64,000 nucleotides of DNA from the NCBI RefSeq assembly GCF_003711515.1, contig NW_021167079.1:3565185-3629184 (forward strand), in the 5' to 3' direction. Position numbers and translations under genes: made by a program. Source of the stretch: Sodiomyces alkalinus F11. Lineage: Eukaryota; Ascomycota; Sordariomycetes; Glomerellales; Plectosphaerellaceae. Positions 21,761 through 32,469 of this stretch are shown in pieces; the stretch's first letter is position 1; every line of letters starts with the position of its first letter. The notes below the pieces were generated by a model. That model searched no databases and had not been told where the DNA came from. It saw nothing but the letters and a program-made list of their open reading frames with translations.

Positions 21761-24023
21761 ACTCCGCAGTTTACCGCTACGAGGTTCGAACTGTTTCCTA
21801 CGCCTCTAATATCCCCGGAAGATCCTGCGCGCGCGTTCCTTATAGCGTTAGCAGTGGTTAGGGGCGTTAAGGTAGAAGGAGATAATAATAACTAACGGGC
21901 AGCCGTGGATACCCCTAAGGGGTGCCTATTAGCCGTACGCGTATTAGCCGCGCGCCTATCTATCGTAAGTATTTATAAGACCGAGAAGGTATAGAACGAT
22001 AACGCCTAAAAGGCATTCTTTAATACTATAAGGACTTATAACCCTATACGTGCGAGGAAGTAAGCTATTAACGACGGCGACGTCGGTGCTATAGATGCTA
22101 CTCCCTTTAATACCTCCTAGCCGCTATCGTATATAACCCGCGAGGATCTCCCGCCTCTAATAAACCACTACCACGATATACGCCTCTACCCGCTACGGGA
22201 GCGATAGTTATAGGCTAAAGGGGAACACCTTAAGGGGCACCGATAGATAGGCTATTAGTAGGAGGTAGGCGGTAATTAGGCTAATAAGTAATAAGTCCTC
22301 GCCTATAAATAGGTATATACCTATAAATTTAATAAGGAGGGCACTCTCCTTGAGTATAAGGCACGCCTTATAGTATAAGGGGATTAATAAAAACGGTTAG
22401 AAATAGAAGATACCTACGCCACTATATTAGCCTCGCGGTTCTTCTATATACTAATAGCGATCGCCGCACGATTTAATCTAGAAATAAGGGAGTTTAATAC
22501 CGTTAACGCGTTCGTTAATGCTAGACTTTAAGAAAAACTATTTATAAAGCTACCGTAAGGCTACGAAGTATTAGGTAGGGTCCTGTTATTACGGAAAGCC
22601 CTCTTCGGTTTAAGGGTATCGCCACTACTATAGTAAGGAGAATTCAGCGGCACGCTATAGAGGATAGGCTTTATAGCCGTCCCTAATACCCCCTATATTA
22701 TAATCCGCGACGGTTTAATCCTATTCTTCTACGTTAACGATAGCTGACTTATATACTATAAAGACCGTAAGACGGACGCCGATAACCTTAAGGCTACCCT
22801 TAAGCGAAGCTATAGGTTATTAGGAGGCGAAGAAATCCGTTAGTTCCTAGGAATCAAGGTCCTAAGGGATAGAGCCACCCGTAGGTTATAGCTATTATAA
22901 TCCTCTTACGTGGAGAAGATCGCGGTTAAATACTACGTAGATATACTTTACCAAAGACTATTAAAGGTTCTATTATTAATAATAGAACCGCTAATACCAC
23001 GTAATAGTATACGCGCGACGATTCCCGAGGTCTGTTAGTATTAGGGTATAATCGGTTCTATCCTATACGCCGCTATCGTAATAAGACGTAATATCGCGTT
23101 CGCCTATTCGAAACTTTCCTAATATAATATTAACCCCTTATCTAACCACCTTAAAAGAGCTTAATAAGCGCTACTATTCTTATACTATATAAGGCACTAT
23201 TACCTAGAATTCGGTGGGGATAGACTCTTTCTAACTATAAACGACGCGTCCTTTAGGGATAATCTAAACCGGAAGAGTTTATAAGGATATACAATAAAGC
23301 TCTTCGGCGCCACCGTTAACTAAAAGGCGGGTAAATAACCGATAGTCACGATATCGTTAATATAATCGGGACTACTCGCTCTTATAGAGGCCGCTAAAAA
23401 GACGTTATTTATTAGCCGGATATTAAGGGATTTAGAGCTTCGGTTAGACTAATAGTAACTATAGCTATACTACGATAATTAGTAGACTATTAACCTTATT
23501 AATAAGAAGGCATAACGCCTGCGAATAAGGCTACGGCACGTCGATATTTATAACTAGTAGGTATATTAGTTAGTATAGCAGGGCCTCTTTAAGGTTATAT
23601 ACGTTAATACGAAGGAGATAATCACGGACGGTTGAATAAAGGTATTACCGGAGGCAGGGATTAAAAGATTATAGTAATAGCTTAATTTAACTAATTAAAA
23701 GGATCGTATTAAGTAGTCTAAATAATTATATAAAGAGATTAAACACGCTAAAGCTATAGCCGTAGTGACTACGAAGGCCCCCGAGGGCGTAGTAGATCCG
23801 ATAGATATAGATCCGATTAAGTAGATCCGGCTAATCAGGATTAAGGAACTAATTAAGATAGAATTAAATTAAACGGTTAAATAGGGCGGATTTAGATCCC
23901 TTTTACGAGGGCGTTTTCCCCTAGCGGTTAATTCTTTAATAGAAAAGTTAAGAGCGTTTAGTTTAAACCGAAGCCTCTAATTAGTTAGTTAACCTGGGAA
24001 GACCCACCTTAACTAAGAGGGTG

Positions 24024-24308
24024 TATCGTATAGGCACACGGACTATAACGTGGTCTATAGGCCATCTAAGGGGAATCCACGCTATAACTAAGGGCTTTGG
24101 ATATTAGGGACCTCGGGTATCAGGATATAATAGGGGCGGATACCGGAAAAGACCGGATAGATCTAAATAACTTAGTACCTATAATAGAGTCTTTACCATC
24201 CAAACTAAGAGCATAAAAGACTCTCCCAGATATAACTTAATATAATACACATACACGAGATTTCTACTCTACTAAGTTAATAATCTAAGTGCCTTTTAAT
24301 GTGCGACA
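24024..24308 (+). repeat. 3' LTR of copia A copy 1
   Basis: 285 bp, starting TATCGTATAGGC (RIP form of the 5' LTR start) and ending GTGCGACA. More RIP changes at its left end than the 5' LTR has, fewer at its right end, where it meets unique DNA. Confidence 0.9.
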
Positions 24309-24510
24309 GGTATATCATGAGTTGGACGTCTAAAGCGGCAGTTCCTTAGATTAGATATCCTACCAGACATACGACTCGACCTTGCACTCCAATTCTACGG
24401 CACTAAGATTTCTGCGCATGCTTTTTTTGTGCACCTACTATTCAGGAGAAGATGAATGTCGTACTGGGCAATCATTACGAAGGAGGTGTTACGTGTAACA
24501 CCAAAACGGA
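24309..24510. other. Unique spacer with normal composition
   Basis: About 200 bp that keeps CA and TG, the likely continuation of the DNA right of 17150 before copia A inserted. No gene seen. Contains a near-perfect palindrome at 24485-24502 (ggtgttac-gt-gtaacacc). Confidence 0.6.
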
Positions 24511-25061
24511 TATATTATGTGTGTGGAAAGGAAGCTATCTATGTCGCGATAGCTGGGTGCAGACCACTATATAACTATAAAAAGTACCTATACTAGTAGG
24601 GATTTCCCTTTTAGTGTACCTAGTCACTTTTAAATCTTTATAGTTATAAGCCCGGGAGGATCAGTCTTATAACTTCCCTGCTAAAAGTCACCCGTGTAAG
24701 ATATATCTATAGCACCTGTTTTTAGAGACAGTAGTTATTCGTAGAGCTTAAGCCTAATTAAGCAGCTATAGTACTAAGCAGAGATAGTACTTATAAGCTA
24801 TCTTCTCGATATCCGCGCGTTATAGCCCGTAAGCACTACGATAAGTCCTTATAGGCTAGGGGGTATATCGTAATCGCTGGGTACAGACCACTATATAACT
24901 ACTAAAAGTACCTATACTAGTAGGGATGTCCCTTTTAGTGTACCTAGTCACTTTCAAATCTTTATAATCTAAAGTAGGTCCTCGGCTAAAGCCTCGAGGT
25001 TTAGCTACCTGGATATGGTAACCTGATTAGTTAGCCGTGGGCACGGACTACCACCGTGACA
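24511..25061 (-). mobile_element. Solo LTR of copia family B, split by a TRIM
   Basis: Removing the TRIM (24542-24966) and its 5-bp duplication leaves 121 bp that aligns end to end with the 121-bp LTR at 44069-44189, including ctcgaggtttagctacct and ccgtgggcacgga. It ends GTGACA. No target duplication was found for the solo LTR itself (acgga against caccc). Confidence 0.8.
24542..24966 (+). mobile_element. TRIM-like mini-LTR retrotransposon, third copy (425 bp)
   Basis: LTRs 24542-24642 and 24866-24966 (101 bp each); primer-site-like gttataagcccggg at 24643; purine tract ctagggggta before the 3' LTR. The target duplication atcta is perfect (24537-24541 and 24967-24971). Same length and internal sequence as the inner TRIM at 15035. 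The block corresponding to tgtagcggt reads tgtacctagt here and the gttcgaa motif is altered to gtgtaag. Confidence 0.9.
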
Positions 25062-25854
25062 CACCCCTATAGGCAAAGCTCTTTTTTTCTTTTTTTGGTT
25101 TTTTTTAATTCATTACGCGCATACAGTCCTAAAGCTATGGCGCGGCGCCTGTCGCCCTAAGGGCTAAACGGTATTAGAAGCTAGGTATAGTAAAATAGTG
25201 TAGTAGTAGTAATAAATAAATGAAATCCTCCGTAATAATCTGCCTAATAGACCCAATAGGTAAACAACCAAAGTAAAATGACTAGACCGCAGAATCCGAG
25301 GTTTACGCCCTGTACTACTCCACCGAAGCTATTTTAGTAGCTAAAAGATAGGCGTGTAAGGCCTGTCTTCCTCTTTTAGTACCGAATAATAGCGGTAGAG
25401 ATAGCGGTAGGCCTGCTAGGGCTTCCCACAGGGCTCTTCGTTCGTTTGTATAAAAAGGGTAAGAAAGAATAAGGTATACTGTATCCTGTATAGGGGAGCC
25501 GGGATAGGAATAGCGGTCGTTAGCGTAGTTTTAGGCCCTTTTTTAGTGGGTTTTTAGGTATCCGAAGCCGGTTTTTAACTATGTAAAAGCCGATTTTACC
25601 CACCTAGGGCCTTATATTAGTAGTGGTTTTCGGGAGAAACGGAGGTTATCGCGGACTAGTCGACTATATAGGCGGCCTAATCGAACCGATTTACCTCTTT
25701 TTCCCTCCTCTTCTTCGTGATTCTATAAGGCTTTTTAGTCTTAAATGAGGGCTTTATTTACCCGGCCTTTAAGGTAGCTAAGGGTAACTAAGCTAATAGA
25801 TTTAGTAGCTTTTTCGGGGTTTAACGCCCCTTTAGCAAATACAAGAGCAAGTTC
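25062..25854. other. Spacer with poly-T tract, no gene seen
   Basis: Begins with T-rich runs (25083-25110), then mixed RIP-like sequence with several tracts of normal dinucleotide content. I find no domain. Part may be the 5' leader of the LINE that follows. Confidence 0.45.
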
Positions 25855-26129
25855 GACACGCCAATTACCGACGGGCGCGTAATAAGAGCAAAATCGATAA
25901 AAATATTAGGATAGAGATTATAACTACTACCTCCCTCCCGGGATACTATCGTAGCGGCACTATAATACCGGCGCTACGGTATAGCCGGAAGAGTCGTGGG
26001 ATAGCGTCGCCCTAACCATAATTATATAGAATTCGTAACGGACCCACTTTTCGTAATATAAGCGCTCCCTCCCTCCGCCCGTGGCAGGATATAGCGCGGA
26101 ACCGATATAAGACTAAAAGGGGATTACCA

Positions 26130-27450
26130 CCCCCCCCGGAACCAAGAGTAACTAAGATTAGGTTAGAGATTTAGGCCCTACTAGCTAATAGGAACACGAT
26201 TAATTAGGTCGTAGAGCTAGTAGAGGAATTAATCACGATACGTAGTACCCGTAAAAACGCCGGTGCGATACCGCTAGCGTACCTACACGTAACCGTCTGT
26301 TATATTATCCGTAAGGAACTCCGAAAAGGAATAAGCGGTATAAGAGAGACTTAGGCTAATATTATAGCCCGAGCACCCGCGGTAGCGCCGCCACGGGACC
26401 CTGCCCCCCTTAAAGTAATCCCTGCTAGGTATTACCGGGAGCTAATAGTCCGCTAAGGAACCCTCCCCGAAGACTAGCCCCTTAAAGCTAGGACCCCTAA
26501 GGAAATTATTTAAGCTATAAACGCTACGATTACCCGATATAACGCCGTAACGGCACGGAAGCTACTTAGCCGTGATATCTGCCTTACCTTTACCGAAAGG
26601 GTATAGAGGTGGACTACTTATAAGGAGTAATAGGTTAAAAAGGCTTTCGGTAAAAGAGCTACCCTAGCCGCGTAAACCTACCCTATACTTACTAAGGCTA
26701 TCTCCTAGGAGGTTCTTAACGCCCTATCCGAGGAGGACCTATTAGTATCCCTATAAGATATTAACCCAAAGGCTAAAATCCTTTAGGCGTAATAGCGAGT
26801 ACCCCGCCGCGGTACTACTAGGGTAACGCTCCTCCTTATTAAATCGGCTTTACCGGAAGGGGTAGTAAGCCTTATCCGGAATACCCTCCTTTTCGAAGGG
26901 GGTAGTTATATCTACGAACTATACGATTCTAACCTTAGCCCCCTAAGGTGCTATAAGTGCCTATACTTCGGTTATAAGGCTAACGGCTACCCGGCGGTAA
27001 AGAAGGTATACTATTATTACGCTAAGTCCGAATTAGCGTACCTATAAGGCCTAGGGTATTACGACGCTATAGCGCCTAGCCGACCCCGCCGCTATACCGC
27101 CTATACCGGAGACTATAATACTTTCGACAATTTATACCGGCTATTTAAGAAAGAGGCCGAGAAGACTCGCGAAGCGTATAAATACCGAGCTAGGGACTTC
27201 GATATTACCCGCTAGACCGAAGCGGTATACCCATAGTAGCCGTAGATTTTCCCCCTGATTATTATCGTCTAAGACTAGGATAGGCCCCTCTATAAGGGCC
27301 GTGGACGCCCCCCGAAAAGGATTAAAGAATATAAGGGCTCCCCGATACTAGGCCTTATAAGCGCCTATATAGTCCCTCGCGGGACTAGTAAGGTACTATA
27401 GTAGGAACCCTAGAGCTAGACCCCGGTTATACCGGGCACGTTATCTTAAC
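26130..27450 (+). pseudogene. LINE 1 ORF1 (RNA-binding, CCHC) remnant
   Basis: The frame has a C-x2-C-x4-H-x4-C knuckle at 26949-26990 reading CYKCLYFGYKANGY, where the His and last Cys codons are TAT and TAC, one RIP step from CAT and TGC. The knuckle follows a Lys/Arg-rich region as in Tad1-clade ORF1 proteins, which bind the element RNA. Confidence 0.75.
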
Positions 27451-27469
27451 CCCCCCTCCCCTATTAATT

Positions 27470-30400
27470 AATGGAAATCTATATCCTTTTATAGAATATA
27501 GAGAGGAGTTAGGCGAGGCGGGAGCTACCGCTCCGGTGCCGCGCCGAATACGACGTGATAGTAATCTAGGAACCCGCCCTTAATAGTTTCACGAAAAGCC
27601 CCGCCTACCCCTTCTAAGGGGTATACCAGCTAATCTAGGGAGGAGGCCACGCCCTTTTATATATCTATAAGAGATACCCGCTATATATATAGACGTAGCG
27701 GGCCTACCACGATACGTACGCGGTTATATTCGGGACTAAAGACAATACCCTTATAATCTTAGTCAATCAACTTAGAGAACTACTAGTTAGCTAGGATTCC
27801 CTAAAATACGCCTCTATAAGATATATTTAACACGGTACCGCTACGGGGCTAATATATCCTTATAGAGGACTTTAACCTATACTACCCCTTATAGTTATAG
27901 CTACCGCGGTATTACCCCTAAACCGATACCCTGCTTACCCTTACGACCCGGTAGAACCTTAACCTAGTAACCCCCCCCGCAATAACTATATAGCACTGCC
28001 CGAGCCGGCGTGCTAGCACTATCGACCTTATATAGGTAACGTAAGGGCTCCGCTACGACTTTAGCGGCCCGGATAAGACCGTTATCGGGTCTAACCACTA
28101 CTTATAGATAGCCTGAATCCTTATAAAGACGGACACCTTACCGACTACCGCGATAATACTACCGCGGGACCTAGCCGGGCCCTGCTAGGTTTAGAAAGAC
28201 TTTAACCCCTTATAGGTCCCCTAGCTCGCTACACGGCTATAGTAGACCGGCCCCCTTATATTACTAGAAGATATTGACTTAGTACTGGATAACCTAATAG
28301 CAGACCTCATAAATATAGCCGATAAGGCCACGCCGCGCCGCTATAGGGGTACCCCTAGACGCCTATCTACCCCCTAGTAGAACGCGGAGCTAACCGCCCT
28401 TACCTACGAAGTAAGGCGCTTTTACCGTAGATATATATCCAGGAAGTCCCGGAACCGATAGGATAAGTTCTAGGAAGCGGAGAGGCGCTAAGATAAGGCC
28501 GTGGCGGTAGCAAAGCGGATATACTAATAGCACCTAGTCTACTTAACCGGAAAAGACGATAGCTTTTTTTAGCGGCTATAGAAATAGATATAAATTAAAG
28601 GGAGTATACTACCGGACCCCTTATCGGTGCTACTATTATGCTAAGATAATAGCGATTACCCGGTAACTATATACGCAGAGAAGGCCGAAGTCCTAAACCG
28701 GAAATTCTNNNNNNNNNNNNNNNNNNNNNNNNNNNNNNNNNNNNNNNNNNNNNNNNNNNNNNNNNNNNNNNNNNNNNNNNNNNNNNNNNNNNNNNNNNNN
28801 NNNNNNNNNNNNNNNNNNNNNNNNNNNNNNNNNNNNNNNNNNNNNNNNNNNNNNNNNNNNNNNNNNNNNNNNNNNNNNNNNNNNNNNNNNNNNNNNNNNN
28901 NNNTACCCGAAGAGGTGCCGCTACGCTACCATGGTAGTCCTTAGGAAGGAAGGCCGGCCGCCGGCCGACTACGGGATAGTAAAGGGCTAACGACCGATAT
29001 TACTCCTTAGTATAATAGGTAAGGTCCTTAAGGGGATACTAGCCGACTGGATCGTGATTATAGCGGAGGAGTATCGGCTCCTCTTAGAGGGATAAATAGG
29101 TAACCGGATAGGACGAAGTATAAAGACGGTAGTATAAAGAGCCACGGAGGCTATAAGGGCGAGCTAGGCCTATAACGGTACCGCTTCGATACTCTAACTA
29201 GATATTAAAGGCGCCTTTAATACTATCCCTTATTCTCGCCTCCTTAAGGTACTTAAAAGGAAAAGCTTCCCCCGGTAGCTTACTACCTTAGTTAGTAGTT
29301 TCCTTAAAGACTATATAGCCTAGTTATTACTTAATAGCGAAACGGCCCCCCCGCGATACCTCCGTAGAGGCGTATTATAAGGCGCCCTGATCTCCCCTAT
29401 CCTCTTTATCCTCTATATCTTTACCCAATACGAAGAATTAAAAAGGGTTCCTGAAACCATAGTAGTAGGTTTCGCCGACGATACGAATATTATCGCTTTT
29501 AGTAGGACGGAGGTATAAACGCGGTAACGCCTCGCCACCGCGTAGCGGATATACCTAGGCTAAGAGATAACGGGCGGACTATAATTCGAATTAGCTAAGT
29601 GCGTCTATATCCCCTTTACAAAATCACGCTAACCCTTACCTACCCCGCTCCCCTTTAGTGCTATTTCGGTGCTAGCAGCGGAGGCGATAAGGCTCCTAGG
29701 CGTTTAGCTTAATAGGAAGCTTAACTTCCGGCGAAATACTAAAAAGGTAAAGAGCCGCCTAGCTACTTAAATATACGCCCTTTTAAGGCTTAGCGCGGTA
29801 GCGTAGGGGTATAGCTTTATAAATATAAGGAGACTATACCTTATAGTTATATAACTAATAATTGCCTATTACGCCTTAACCATCTATAAGATAGGGGCCG
29901 GCCCCCGGTATAGCCCCGTAGCGGTATTTATAGCGGTATAGAACCGATACCTTTAATTAATAGTCGGAGCCTACAAAACCACGCCGGTTAGGGCCCTTAA
30001 AAAAGAGACCTTTATCCCCCCCCTTAATCTATACCTCTTAAGCCTAAGTGCCTAAAAGATCCTTTGGATATAAGAAAAAGGGATAAATGATAAGATATTA
30101 GCCGGAGTATACGCCGCGGCGAGAGCCCTAGCGGCACCGAACCGGTATTATAGGATCTACGCCGCCCTCGCGTGGACGGTATAGCTTACCGCCCTAACGG
30201 CCTAGGCCGGAACCTTACCCCCGCGGAAGGCCCTTATAAGGGAATAGGGTTAAGCCTAGGCGGAAGTATAACGGCCCTATACCTATACCGTAGCGGTACC
30301 GAGCCGCCCCCTAATATAACGCTCCCTCCGGAAATATAAAGGGCTCCTTAAACTATAGAGCTCCGTATTTACCTAGATTAGATTAGAAAAACTAGGCCTA

Positions 30401-30800
30401 CGGGTATTCCTAGCTAAAGCGAGGGTGTCGGGCTTCCCTTTACCGCGGTGCCCTTACGGGGATAAAGGGGCGGAAACGGCGGAGCATATAGTACTCTAGT
30501 GCTAGGAGGTAGCCGCGGAGGACTATAGGGGCCTTTTCGGTGCCGTAGGGAGGCCGCTTACGACTAGAGGAGACTTATATAACGCACTAGAACACGATAC
30601 CGAAGCCGGGGTAGTTATAAGGTGGTTCCTATAACGGAAAAGGCTTAAGGACTTTCGCCTCGCCCTTAAAGTTATAGAGGCCTATAAAAATAGAGGTAAT
30701 ACCGAAGCGGGACCGGAGCGGAGGTAGTATAACGCGGCGGATCTATTAATTATTAATAGGGGTCTTATAAGCCGGGACCCTAGCGGTATTAGCTCGGCGC
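27470..30800 (+). pseudogene. LINE 1 ORF2: endonuclease and reverse transcriptase remnant
   Basis: AP-endonuclease-like N-terminus at about 27480-27780 (RCRAEYDVIVIQEPALNS), then the gap, then RT reading ATMVVLRKEGRPPADY and ITLLSIIGKVL, with the catalytic box GFADDTNII intact at 29468. A C-terminal region near 30450-30660 (CPYGDKGAETAEHIVLQC) resembles the zinc-binding end of Tad1-clade ORF2. Many RIP stops; no product possible. Confidence 0.85.
28709..28903. other. Assembly gap (195 N)
   Basis: Unsequenced bases inside LINE 1 ORF2. The related fragment at 13829-14412 spans the same place with about 234 bases (14149-14382) that carry four G-runs on the plus strand, thus C-runs in the LINE sense. 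Confidence 0.95.
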
Positions 30801-31300
30801 TAGGGGGGGCTATTAATAGCTATTAGCTATTATCGCCCTAGTTATTATCGTCCTTATTATCCTTAGTAGCGCTAATACTACTCTTAATATATTCTAGGCC
30901 CTGCTAGGACCGGTTAGCTAACTATCGCTACTATAATACTATAGGGAGACCGAAAAGGGGCCACTTATAAGGTGCTTTAGAATAAAGTCTATCTTACCCT
31001 TTAGACGTTTTATCTAATAAGATAATTCCTGTACCTCCGCGGACGCGGGGCCGCCGCGGCTATAACTGGAAGGTAACGCCCGGTTTAGGGCCCGGCTAAA
31101 AAACCGGGACGCTATCCCTAGACGCTCCTTAGCCTATAGCTTATTAGTAGGGGATTACTTCGGCACCGAAGGGGGAGACGTATAGTAGCGATACCGTTAT
31201 TACTAGCGGCCTTTACTACTATATATGCTCTATAAAGATCTATAAGACGCGGCTACTATTTTTTAGTAGCGGGGGGGACCTAGAGGAAAATTAGTATATA

Positions 31301-32431
31301 CTACCACGACACACCTACGGCACCACGACGATATTAACACGACTTATATCCTTACACAGACGCCGGCTATTAGTATACTAAAAATAAGCTACCCCTATAC
31401 CCGTGGTATTAGAGTAGGCTCTATATTATCCGGGTATATACCTAGGCGCTTACTATAACGAATATAACTGCCCTAGGTTAGCCACCGCGGCACCGCCCCG
31501 ATACTATTAGGAGATGTACACGGTATAACCCGAACCGAGCCCTTCTTATACTAGTTACGATTATTATTAGTATTATTATTAGGAGACAATATCTAGGACT
31601 ATTAGCACGCTACTACTAAGGCACCGCTACGCTACTAGGAGAACTTATATTATACTGCTACTACCGCTTAATTATTCGTATATATAAATTAATATTACAC
31701 TACCTAGTTAATCCCACGCTACCACGCTACCGCGGCGTTACCTACTGAGCACTTATAGTCTAGTTATAATAGGAAAATAAACGAGGGAAATTAGAGGGTT
31801 TTACTATTAGTATAGAGTCGTAACGATAAGCCTACGGTATTATAAATAGGAATATATCGGGAGAAAACCGATAACGAACTCGGTAGCGTTATAGGAGGAA
31901 GAGAGAGGGAAAAGAGGCACGAAGACCTTAAGGGATATTAACTATTTAATTCTATAATAGGGTGGAGCCCTATTCCCCCTACCTGCCGCCGGATATAGCA
32001 GGAACCTACCTAGGGGAGGCAGGAGGCGCCTGCCTCCTCTACTCTTATTATTAACCGAGTGGAAGGAATAAAAGGTATAATCCTCGGGGATATAGGGAGG
32101 CCGAGGCTAGAGGACTATAGCCTCCGTACCGCGGAGGCGCGGCGGTACCCCCTTAGCCTTTACTCCGTCGCGAACGATCGGCTTAGGCTAACCTACCTAA
32201 CTACTAGCCTACTATACTTCCCGTTAGCTATTAGCCTAGAGGTACGATCTAGATATATAGTAGAGATAAACCGGGGCTATGTCGGCCCCGTAGCGGTACT
32301 ACTCCACCTAAGGAAGTGTATAGGGGTTTTCCCCGGGTTTTACCCGGGTTTTCCCCCCTATAGCGACCTGAGAAGGACTGTATAGTCTAGAGAGGCTCCT
32401 ATAGATTAGTTAGGATAGCGGAGTAAGATCG
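31301..32431. other. RIP-mutated stretch between two LINEs
   Basis: No domain recognised. An open frame at 32059-32385 has only chance-like composition in RIP-altered DNA. A GC-rich hairpin lies at 32015-32037 (9-bp stem, 5-nt loop). The two LINEs meet tail to tail across this region. Confidence 0.5.
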
Positions 32432-32453
32432 ATAATAATAATAATAATAATAA
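32432..32453 (-). repeat. Trinucleotide tail of LINE 2
   Basis: Seven to eight AAT-type triplets on the plus strand, at the place where the LINE 2 minus-strand sequence ends. Read on the element strand it is a TTA array. Confidence 0.7.
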
Positions 32454-32469
32454 CGCCCCTTTAGCTATC

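Larger units (their letters stand above)
17440..23900 (+). pseudogene. copia A copy 1 gag-pol, RIP-inactivated
   Basis: Domains seen through the stops: gag-like part 17640-18950; the integrase C-terminal pattern at about 21050-21180 (YHVGYQSSNIF, then KDVVFNEDRIF), typical of copia; a low-complexity linker 21335-21760; RT with the catalytic box at 22730-22741 reading Y-V-N-D, a TG-to-TA change from YVDD; RNase H from 23210 (NDASFRDNLNRKS, then IKLFG). Short open frames here, such as 21281-21481 and 21683-21895, are pieces of this pol. The order integrase before RT separates it from Ty3/gypsy. Confidence 0.88.
17151..24308 (+). mobile_element. Full-length Ty1/copia retrotransposon, family A copy 1
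   Basis: LTRs at 17151-17438 and 24024-24308 begin TGTCGCA (RIP form TATCGTA) and end ..CGACA. The flanks ggtac (17146-17150) and ggtat (24309-24313) are a target duplication with one RIP-type change. A half-tRNA(iMet)-like site follows the 5' LTR, and a purine tract ending gagggtg precedes the 3' LTR. Inside are gag, integrase, RT and RNase H in copia order. About 6.4 kb is the element and 692 bp is an inserted solo LTR. Every frame is broken by RIP stops. It split the 3' flank of gene island 1 from the sequence at 24309. Confidence 0.93.
25855..31300 (+). mobile_element. Tad1-like non-LTR retrotransposon (LINE 1) with assembly gap
   Basis: Two decayed frames: ORF1 (about 26130-27450) with a CCHC knuckle, and ORF2 (about 27470-30800) with endonuclease, RT carrying FADD at 29471-29482, and a C-terminal Cys/His region. 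Its 5' part (25855-26130) is repeated at 63716-64000. The 3' end was not fixed; 31300 is a guess. RIP-mutated throughout and interrupted by 195 Ns. Confidence 0.85.

Noticed and set aside
32059..32385. 108-codon open frame between LINEs
   Set aside because: No domain; composition matches the RIP-altered surroundings.
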